DNA from: CAWDDA01 sp963813345
GTDB lineage: Bacteria; Acidobacteriota; Blastocatellia; RBC074
Length of the DNA: 64,000 bases
Direction: 5' to 3'
Assembly (NCBI GenBank): GCA_963813345.1
Contig: CAWEYR010000011.1
Span: forward strand, 152,370-216,369
Shown: positions 57,506-64,000 of the stretch, one piece after another
Position numbering within the stretch: position 1 is the stretch's first letter
How the letters are laid out: each line of letters begins with the position of its first letter
The notes under the pieces: generated by a model
The model's input: the letters and a program-made list of their open reading frames with translations, nothing else
Told to the model about the DNA's origin: nothing
Databases searched by the model: none
Translations under genes and position numbers: made by a program

Positions 57506-58945
57506 GTACGCAGCTTCACTTCCAGTGCGACAGCCTCGCTCAACCAATGTTGCAACATCTGGCCAGTCTTCCCTCGGCCGCATAAGCGTAAGCACCTCCG
57601 TCCGGCCTGGGCCGAATGGCGCCAACGCTGAGCGAAGCGAGGCGTCGAGTTATTGACAAAGACAGTCAGAACAGGCACGCCAAGAGCCGCAGCAATATGT
57701 TGACCTGCTGAATCGTAACCAATATAAAGGTCACTTGCGGCAATCAGACCTGCAAGCGCCCCCGATTCCTCCATGCCATATCAGCACATCGACACCAGCA
57801 TCCGTGAATTCAAGAGGACTGGTTTCGGAAGCCTTCGCAACGACCAAACCTCCCTCACCAAGATTCGCAGTAATCTCGGCTACGAGCTAGGCTTCGTCGA
57901 TTGTGCTTCCCTCATCGATCACGAGATTCGATCCTTTCGAAATGGCCTGAAGGAGCAGTTTCTCAAAATCGCTCGACACTCGCTTATTCTCGTTACCGCC
58001 AACACCAAAACTAACGACAGTGACACGCTTGTTTTCAGTTCCTCTGAGCGTTTCGATAATGCACGCCCGGTGTCGAGTTTATTCGTCGGCGGAGCGACCC
58101 ATGGAAAAGCAACACAAGCTGACTGTTTACCTTTAGCAGAGGTTGAATCGAACCAGATCGATGCTAGCTCGCCCAGGCTTTCCGTTCCCCTTCGAACCGA
58201 AACTTCGCGTCTCGAAGTGAAAGTAACTTTGGTCGGCTCCGAGCGGAAGCAGACCGAGCTGGGTCAATCGAGAATCAGGATCGATGATTGCGAACTCAGC
58301 GTCATCGAGACCCAACCGTCTCGTCTTGAATCACCTCGAATCAGATTGAGCCAGCTACTTAAGCCGGGCACCAACTGTTCCACCGCGCTGATAGCCTATG
58401 TCGCGCAGACGAAGCAGCCTGTCTCCGCCGAAAATATCTCTGAGCTTGTGTTCCGGACCGAGCAGAACCTGTGAAGCGTGAGGCGCGATCGCGCGCATCT
58501 TTTTCATAAGCACGCTCGTAAGTGCCACATCTGCGCCAATCGTTACTCGAGAAAGAAAAATTGCTTTACGCAGGCGGTCAGGATTGACGTCCGGAGAGGC
58601 CTCGCGAACTCTGGCGCGGCGGGCCAGAAGCGAAGCCTCCGTGGCGATACCGAGCGATGAAAGCATCTCATCAATCTCTTTCCCGCTTGCATCACGCCGG
58701 AAGAAATCTATTACCTGCGCCATTACCAGATCATAGGCTTGAGCGGATCGCGGATCGAACGAGTCATTCAAGGGTTCGATGAGGTGCGTGAACAGAGCTG
58801 ACGCGGCTTGAGCACCAGGTTCGGAGTCCGGGGCCGAAGCCAACCGGCAAAGCCTGTTGATTGCGTCGCGATCATATTGACCATAGCGCCGCCATCCCGA
58901 AAGAAAGTCTTCGGCAAATTGCTCAGGTCTGTCGACAGTCTCCAT
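57490..58945 (-). CDS. glycosyltransferase family 9 (heptosyltransferase-like), several frameshifts
   Basis: The intact first frame (58945 to about 58355) has a helical N-terminal extension of about 120 residues, then the GT9 opening LRKAIFLSRVTIGADVALTSVLMKKMR. Middle pieces lie in other frames: LGLDDAEFAIIDPDSRLTQLG, VTVVSFGVGGNENKRVSSDFE and SNLVIDEGSTIDEA. The last piece has the donor-binding LIAASDLYIGYDSAGQHIAAALGVP. At least three single-base breaks are needed to join them. The family transfers sugars to envelope glycans. The acceptor here is unknown. Confidence 0.75.
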
Positions 58946-59172
58946 CGTAGAAGAACGTACGATACACTACCTCGAAAGCGCTTCGCGAGAGCTTCCAGCG
59001 CTGTTCTTGACAGACCATTGAGGCGTTGCTAGACTCCCGAGACTTCCGACACGTTGATCATCATAATGACCACCTCAATATCTCACGAGAAGCCGCGAAG
59101 AACGCGAAGAGGAGGAGCTCTCCTAACTGAAGGCCAATTCTTGTTTCTTATCAAAAAAGGAGTCTTGTCTTA

Positions 59173-60420
59173 ATGCCTGTATTCAATGGATCTCCGACCC
59201 CCGGAGAGGGGCAGGCGGTGAAGGTCAACGATGGGAAACTTCAGGTTCCCGACAATCCGATCATTCCCTTCATCGAGGGTGATGGTACAGGACCCGACAT
59301 CTGGCGAGCGTCGCGACGCGTTTTCGATGCAGCCGTTGAGAAAGCGTACAGCGGCAAACGCCGGATCGTGTGGTACGAGATTTTCGCTGGTGATAAATCC
59401 TACAAACTCTTCAGTGAATGGCTTCCCAAGGGAACGCTCGATGCGATCCAGCATTTTGGCGTGGCAATCAAAGGTCCGCTGACGACTCCGGTCGGTGGCG
59501 GTATTCGCTCGCTCAACGTAACGCTGCGCCAGGTGTTGGACCTTTACGCCTGCGTCAGGCCGGTTCGTTATTTTGAAGGCGTTCCCGCGCCAGTCAAAGA
59601 TCCCGGGAAGCTCGATGTTGTCATCTTTCGCGAGAATACTGAAGATGTTTACGCGGGCATAGAGTTCCAGGAAGGATCTGATCGCGCCAAGAAACTAATC
59701 GCGTATCTGAGTGATTTCGGCTATGAGATCAATTCTGATTCAGGCATTGGCGTAAAACCGATTTCAGCAACTGCCACCAAGAATCTGGTGCGTCGTGCTA
59801 TCAAGTATGCAGTCTTGCACAATCGCAAGGTCGTGACGCTCGTCCACAAGGGCAACATCATGAAATATACTGAGGGAGCCTTTAGGGATTGGGGATACGA
59901 GCTTGCAAGGACCGAGTTTCGCGACAAGATAGTCACTGAAGCTGAAGTTACGAAGGAGCATGGCGGCACAACTCCCGAGGGCAAGATTGTGATCAACGAC
60001 CGCATCGCGGACTCGATGTTTCAGCAATTGCTGCTGCGTCCCGATGAGTATTCTGTGCTCGCCACTCCGAATCTGAATGGCGACTACATCTCCGACGCTT
60101 GCGCGGCGCAGGTTGGCGGGCTTGGAATGGCCCCAGGGGCAAATATCGGTGACAATTCCGCGGTTTTTGAAGCTACGCACGGTACTGCGCCCAAATATGC
60201 GAACCAGGACGTAATTAATCCTTCGTCTGTCATTCTTTCCGGGGTGATGATGCTCGAACATCTCGGATGGGACGAAGCCGGGAAGTTGATCACTGACGGT
60301 ATCGTCAAAACGATTGCTCAAAAGAAAGTGACGTACGATCTCGCGCGCCTCATGGAAGGCGCGAACAAGGTTAAGACAAGCGAGTTCGCCGACGCAATCA
60401 TCGAAAACATGGGCTCGTAG
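59173..60420 (+). CDS. icd: isocitrate dehydrogenase
   Basis: The product has 415 residues and is intact. Landmarks are PFIEGDGTGPDIWRAS, the substrate-binding GGGIRSLNVTLRQVLDLYACVRPVRY, VIFRENTEDVYAGIEF, VHKGNIMKYTEGAFRDWGY and the metal site NDRIADSMFQQLL. The coenzyme loop GDNSAVFEATHGTAPKYANQD is of the NADP type. It oxidises isocitrate to 2-oxoglutarate. The stop codon TAG is part of the GTAG of a family A REP. mdh follows 55 bases later. Confidence 0.96.
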   Translation: MPVFNGSPTPGEGQAVKVNDGKLQVPDNPIIPFIEGDGTGPDIWRASRRVFDAAVEKAYSGKRRIVWYEIFAGDKSYKLFSEWLPKGTLDAIQHFGVAIKGPLTTPVGGGIRSLNVTLRQVLDLYACVRPVRYFEGVPAPVKDPGKLDVVIFRENTEDVYAGIEFQEGSDRAKKLIAYLSDFGYEINSDSGIGVKPISATATKNLVRRAIKYAVLHNRKVVTLVHKGNIMKYTEGAFRDWGYELARTEFRDKIVTEAEVTKEHGGTTPEGKIVINDRIADSMFQQLLLRPDEYSVLATPNLNGDYISDACAAQVGGLGMAPGANIGDNSAVFEATHGTAPKYANQDVINPSSVILSGVMMLEHLGWDEAGKLITDGIVKTIAQKKVTYDLARLMEGANKVKTSEFADAIIENMGS

Positions 60421-60441
60421 TACCGCCTTCGGGCGGAATTT
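60417..60441. repeat. solo family A REP overlapping the icd stop
   Basis: GTAGTACCGCC-TTCG-GGCGGAA begins at 60417. The loop here is TTCG instead of TTTA. No inverted partner follows. Confidence 0.75.
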
Positions 60442-60475
60442 TCTGCCTTTGCACTTGTAATTCTTCGGAGGATAA

Positions 60476-61405
60476 ATGGGACGCAAGAAGATCACGGTAG
60501 TGGGCGCGGGAAATGTTGGCGCCACGACCGCACACTGGCTGGTGTCGAAAGAGCTCGGCGATGTTGTTCTCGTCGATATCATCGAAGGAATGCCGCAGGG
60601 CAAGGCGCTGGACCTTGCAGAAGCCGGACCGGTCGAAGGCTATGACAGCCGGCTGATCGGGACGAACGGATACCGCGAAACCGCCAACTCGGACATTGTT
60701 GTTATTACTTCGGGAATAGCACGCAAGCCCGGAATGAGCCGGGACGATCTTCTCAATACGAACGCCGGCATAGTGTCGAGCGTGACAAGCGAGATTGTTC
60801 GCCACTCTCCGAACACGATTCTTATCATAGTCTCGAACCCTCTCGATGCCATGTGCCAGGTCGCATTCAAGAAATCGGGCCTGCCAAAGAATCGTGTCAT
60901 CGGCATGGCTGGAATTCTCGATTCGGCACGTATGCGGACTTTTCTGGCAGAAGCATTGAATGTCTCTGTTGAGAACGTGAGTGCATTCGTCCTCGGCGGC
61001 CATGGTGACACGATGGTTCCGCTTCCGCGGTACTCGACCTGTGCGGGTATTCCCATCACCGAGCTGCTTGCGAAGGACGTACTGGATAAGATTGTCGATC
61101 GCACGCGCAACGGCGGGGCTGAGATCGTAAGTCTGCTCAAGACTGGTTCTGCCTACTACGCTCCATCCGCTGCAGCTGTCGAGATGGTCGAGGCCATACT
61201 GCTCGACAAGAAGAAGATTCTCCCGTGCGCCGCCTATCTCGAGGGCGAGTATGGTATCAATGGACTCTTTGTCGGTGTACCCGTCAAACTTGGAGCGTCA
61301 GGCATCGAAGAGATCATTCAAATCAATCTGACAACAGAGGAAAGGGCCGCTTTACAAAAATCCGCAGCAGCGGTCCAGGAGCTTGTCAACGTGTTGAAAG
61401 TATAA
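60476..61405 (+). CDS. mdh: malate dehydrogenase (LDH-like type)
   Basis: The product has 309 residues and is intact. NAD-binding ITVVGAGNVGATTAHWL (5-21), ITSGIARKPGMSRDDLL with the two substrate Arg (82-95 region), SNPLDAM and the catalytic His in LGGHGDTMVPLPRYST (about 175). ATG 60476 follows GGAGGATAA. It interconverts malate and oxaloacetate. Its position after icd suggests a small TCA operon. Confidence 0.96.
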   Translation: MGRKKITVVGAGNVGATTAHWLVSKELGDVVLVDIIEGMPQGKALDLAEAGPVEGYDSRLIGTNGYRETANSDIVVITSGIARKPGMSRDDLLNTNAGIVSSVTSEIVRHSPNTILIIVSNPLDAMCQVAFKKSGLPKNRVIGMAGILDSARMRTFLAEALNVSVENVSAFVLGGHGDTMVPLPRYSTCAGIPITELLAKDVLDKIVDRTRNGGAEIVSLLKTGSAYYAPSAAAVEMVEAILLDKKKILPCAAYLEGEYGINGLFVGVPVKLGASGIEEIIQINLTTEERAALQKSAAAVQELVNVLKV

Positions 61406-61426
61406 GCAACAAGTCCCGTTATCGGG

Positions 61427-61487
61427 CTGCCGCAACCTGGTTTCTCTGGCAATCGTCGGGAAGACAGGTTGCGGCAGTTGCATTTTT
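61427..61487 (+). terminator. intrinsic terminator of mdh
   Basis: CTGCCGCAACCTG (61427-61439) and CAGGTTGCGGCAG (61465-61477) form a perfect 13-bp stem with a 25-base loop, followed by TTGCATTTTT. It begins 22 bases after the mdh stop. Confidence 0.85.
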
Positions 61488-61527
61488 CAGGTATTCCGGC
61501 AATATCTCGCGATAGAGGATCATCAAA

Positions 61528-62010
61528 GTGAGCGACCAGAAGGACCTTTCAGGAAAAGACAAGATTGTTAGTGACCTTCGAACCCTGGAGTACGAGTTGA
61601 ATATCGAGCTGCCGCGAGCACTGCGCATCGCGGCTTCTCACGGCGACCTCTCCGAGAATGCTGAGTACAAGTCTGCGCGCGAGCGCCAGGACTTTGTGCG
61701 CGCCCGCGTCCGTCAGCTGCAGCAGCAACTCGCCAAACTCGCGAGCATCGACATCAGCCGGCTTCCCCACGACCGCGCTTCCTATGGCTCGACGGTCGTG
61801 CTCAAGGACATCGATCGAGGCTCAGAGGTAACATACCGCCTTGTCACGGCGGAAGAAGCGGATATCGAACAGGGATTGATCTCGACCTCTTCTCCCATCG
61901 GACAAAGCCTGTTGAACAAACAGGAAGGCGATGAAGTCAAAGTCAGCACGCCCTCGGGAGCCCGGTCATTCGAAGTAATCACGCTGACAACCATCCACGA
62001 CGAAGAGTAA
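61528..62010 (+). CDS. greA: transcription elongation factor GreA
   Basis: GTG 61528 starts a product of 160 residues. The N-terminal coiled coil carries GDLSENAEYKSARERQDFVRARVRQLQ, with the acidic tip residues. The C-terminal FKBP-like domain holds GSTVVLKD, SSPIGQSLLNKQEGDEVKV. It rescues backtracked RNA polymerase by stimulating transcript cleavage. It is slightly diverged at the start but complete. Confidence 0.94.
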   Translation: MSDQKDLSGKDKIVSDLRTLEYELNIELPRALRIAASHGDLSENAEYKSARERQDFVRARVRQLQQQLAKLASIDISRLPHDRASYGSTVVLKDIDRGSEVTYRLVTAEEADIEQGLISTSSPIGQSLLNKQEGDEVKVSTPSGARSFEVITLTTIHDEE

Positions 62011-62090
62011 GGTACTTTGTACCGCCTTCAGGCGGAACCTTGCATCCCAGAGTCATCGAATCGAAGATTCCGCCTGAAGTTCTTCAAGTC
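62011..62090. repeat. degenerate family A REPIN
   Basis: GTACCGCC-TTCA-GGCGGAA (62020-62037) is followed by a decayed mirror copy, GATTCCGCCTGAAG (about 62066-62079). The GTAG tetranucleotide is lost in the left copy (TTGTACC). It lies right after greA. Confidence 0.7.
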
Positions 62091-62098
62091 CCGACCAT

Positions 62099-62542
62099 TT
62101 GAAAACACCCCTCCCGGATGATAAAATTTCATATTTGGATGGCGTAAAAGGAGAGGAACTTGCCCCCGGAAAAGTTGCGATCGTCCTTAAGCGATTGTTG
62201 AGGTTAGGGGTTCTGGCGGTCGTTTTCGCTTTTAGCGCAACGTTTGTGATGTACTTTGCGTTGCGCGGCCGAACGGTCGAAGTACCTGATGTGGTTGGAC
62301 AAACTGCATCTGACGCCGAAGAGATACTTGACGATTTTGGATTGCGGATGCAGATCAGAACCCGGACGCACAGTGAAAAGTATCCGGAAAAATCGGTGAC
62401 TGATCAAATTCCCGCACCCGGGACGGCCGTTAAGACTGGCCAGTTGGTGCGGGTCACTCTAAGCCTTGGGACGGTTCATCAGCGTCCAGGGCAGCAGTAC
62501 AAGGGAAAAGATAACCTAGCGTTGGATTTGTACCGGCACGGA
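62099..62542 (+). CDS. membrane-anchored PASTA-domain protein, read through into rpe
   Basis: TTG 62099 starts an N-terminal cytoplasmic stretch, one membrane helix (LGVLAVVFAFSATFVMYFAL, about 37-56) and one PASTA domain (VEVPDVVGQTASDAEEILDD to LVRVTLSLG, about 60-125). The frame continues without a stop into rpe at 62543. Other frames have stops at 62512-62514 and 62517-62519, so a lost base could have fused two genes. PASTA domains bind peptidoglycan-type ligands or mediate protein contacts. The role here is unknown. Confidence 0.7.
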
Positions 62543-63210
62543 ATGGTTGATATCGCGCCTTCGATACTCTCGGCAGACTTCACACGCCTCGGCGAACAGA
62601 TTGCCTCGGTCGAACGTGGCGGCGCATCGTATGTCCATGTAGACGTCATGGACGGACATTTTGTACCCAACATCACGATTGGCCCGTTTATCGTCAAGTG
62701 GGTTCGTAAGTGCACGACGTTGCCGATCGATGTTCACCTGATGATCGAGAATCCCGATCTTTTCATCGGTGAGTTCGCCCGGGCTGGAGCCAATCTGATC
62801 TCAATTCATCCTGAAGCAACGTATCATGTCCATCGTACTGTTAAGTTGATACAGAGTACCGGATGCCGTGCAGGAGTTGTGCTCAATCCGGCAACTCCAC
62901 TTGGGGCTGTCGAAGAAGTGATTGCAGACGTGGATTACGTGCTGGTGATGTCGGTAAACCCGGGTTTCGGCGGGCAAGAATTCATCACTTCCTCGTTCGA
63001 TAAGGTAAGGAGACTTAGCGCGCTGATTCGTTCGCGCGGTTCGCAAGCTAAGATAGAGATTGATGGAGGCATAGGTCCTGACAATGCCTCTGAGGTAGTA
63101 GCTGCTGGAGCGGAGATACTTGTCGCTGATCCGCAATTTTTAATACTCCCGATCCGGCAGAAGCCGTGCGCTCGCTGGGACGAGCCGCCAATCAGATGGC
63201 GCACGCCTGA
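62543..63210 (+). CDS. rpe: ribulose-phosphate 3-epimerase, one frameshift
   Basis: ATG 62543 begins MVDIAPSILSADFTRLGEQ, the normal start of Rpe. Catalytic and metal residues are visible: VHVDVMDGHFVPNITIGP, DVHLMIENP, SVNPGFGGQEF and EIDGGIGPDNA. The frame breaks near 63129 (one missing base). The repaired end reads SAIFNTPDPAEAVRSLGRAANQMAHA and stops at 63210. It interconverts ribulose-5-phosphate and xylulose-5-phosphate. The length of 668 bases fits one deletion. Confidence 0.92.
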
Positions 63211-63227
63211 GAATAGGAGTTTCTAAT

Positions 63228-64000
63228 ATGCATCGTGTTTTGGTTGGAATCTGCTGCATGACTCTGCTTGTAATGCTGACAGCTTGTGGCCCCAAGAATA
63301 AGGTCGCAAGTGACGACGTGCGGCCGGGTCGGGATAAAGAACTCTATGAGGACGCAATGACGAAGTTGCGCAAAGGGCGCTACGACGAATCGCGCCTCAT
63401 GCTGAACGTAGTCATCACAAGCTATCCTGACAGCGAGTATCTGCCACTGGCAAAGCTCGCGATAGCTGATTCCTTTTACAAGGAAGGTGGTTCATCGGCT
63501 CTTGAACAGTCGATCGGGGGCTACAAGGATTTCGCGCAATACTTCCCTACGCATCCGATGAACTGCCACGTAAAACTAAAGATCGCTCACGCCTACATGC
63601 GTCAGATGAACGCATTCAATCGCGATGCTTCGAAAGCGCGACAGGCTGAGTTTCAACTTCATGCAACACTTCAAACTTGCCAGACAACAGAGTCAAGGCC
63701 GAAATCGAGCAGAACCTGAAACAGGTTCAGCAGGTACTTGGACTTCACGAGCTCGACATCGCGCGCTTCTACATCGCGAACCGGCAGGCCTACAAGGCTG
63801 CCGAAGGGCGCCTGACAGACATCGTAAAGAACTATCCATTCTTCACCTATCGCGAGAAGCGCTTTATCTGCTCGGCGTCTCACGCATCGAGCAGGAGCAG
63901 CCCGAGGAGGCTGCTGTGGCATTCGCAGAACTGGTTGAAAGTCCCGAACAGCGAATACGTTGACCGTGCAAAAGAGTACCTCGAGAAGCTGGGCAAGCCG
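63228..64000 (+). CDS. outer-membrane assembly lipoprotein BamD-like, 5' part, frameshifted
   Basis: ATG 63228 opens with a lipoprotein signal (ICCMTLLVMLTACGP, lipobox Cys about 20). TPR-type helical pairs follow: KELYEDAMTKLRKGRYDESRL, YPDSEYLPLAKLAIADSFYKEG, and FAQYFPTHPMNCHVKLKIAHAYMRQM. The frame breaks near 63680 and again near 63850. Further pieces read QNLKQVQQVLGLHELDIARFYI and YLLGVSRIEQEQPEEAA. The gene runs off the right edge. BamD-type lipoproteins help insert outer-membrane proteins. An Acidobacteriota cell has an outer membrane, so the role fits. Confidence 0.85.

Noticed and set aside
57773..58474. Plus-strand ORF of 233 codons
   Set aside because: The opposite strand carries fragments of a GT9 glycosyltransferase in several frames; this ORF shows no family features.

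Overview
The window looks like part of an Acidobacteriota chromosome, probably from the Blastocatellia side of the phylum (the class is inference). Supporting marks are a VWFA protein of the acidobacterial type, a C-terminal domain that reads like the Solibacter-type Soli_cterm domain at 56.8-57.4 kb, a Ser/Thr kinase fused to a PD40/TolB propeller, alternative complex III genes, and DUF1080 and DUF3500 proteins. There is no prophage, insertion sequence, CRISPR array, tRNA or rRNA that I can support.

Layout. 0-5.8 kb: a cut-off S41 peptidase, a VWFA protein and a large secreted Gly-rich protein ending at a textbook terminator. 5.9-14.2 kb: two complete complex II systems, back to back. An E. 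coli-type quinol:fumarate reductase (frdABCD plus a TPR protein, minus strand) is separated by a LysR regulator from a B-type succinate dehydrogenase (sdhCAB, plus strand). 14.4-22.1 kb: a partner-switching signalling block with two tandem membrane PP2C phosphatases, a STAS antagonist, an RsbW-like anti-sigma kinase and a GAF-PP2C phosphatase. 22.2-26.1 kb: a Ser/Thr kinase and a secreted protein. 26.2-39.1 kb: one minus-strand respiratory operon, actABCDEF (alternative complex III), a small membrane protein, a Sco-CoxB-cytochrome c fusion, then coxA, coxC and coxD. Together these make a quinol-to-oxygen chain of the ACIII-caa3 type. 39.3-42.5 kb: DUF3500, DUF1080 and SGNH-like secreted proteins. 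42.7-53.6 kb: housekeeping genes on the minus strand (RNase J, rsmA, ribD, ftsY, an MFS transporter, a C26 amidotransferase, an ABC permease, alaS). 53.7-64 kb: hypothetical genes, a PD40/Soli_cterm protein, a GT9 glycosyltransferase, icd, mdh, greA, a PASTA protein, rpe and bamD.

How it fits together. icd, mdh, sdh and frd cover several TCA steps. Succinate oxidation and the TCA cycle feed quinol to ACIII and then to the caa3 oxidase. The Frd set would let the cell run fumarate reduction when oxygen is absent, and the LysR gene between the two complexes is the obvious candidate switch.

Two features run across the window. First, many intergenic gaps carry foldback repeats with the hallmark of REP/REPIN elements: a GTAG or GGAG tetranucleotide followed by a short palindrome. 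At least three sequence families are present, plus heptamer tandem repeats. Second, about 30 single-base indels break otherwise well-conserved genes, mostly in short homopolymers. Indispensable genes such as alaS are hit repeatedly, so most are probably sequencing or assembly errors. The 26.1-44.2 kb stretch is free of them, which makes the gene fusion found there more believable.
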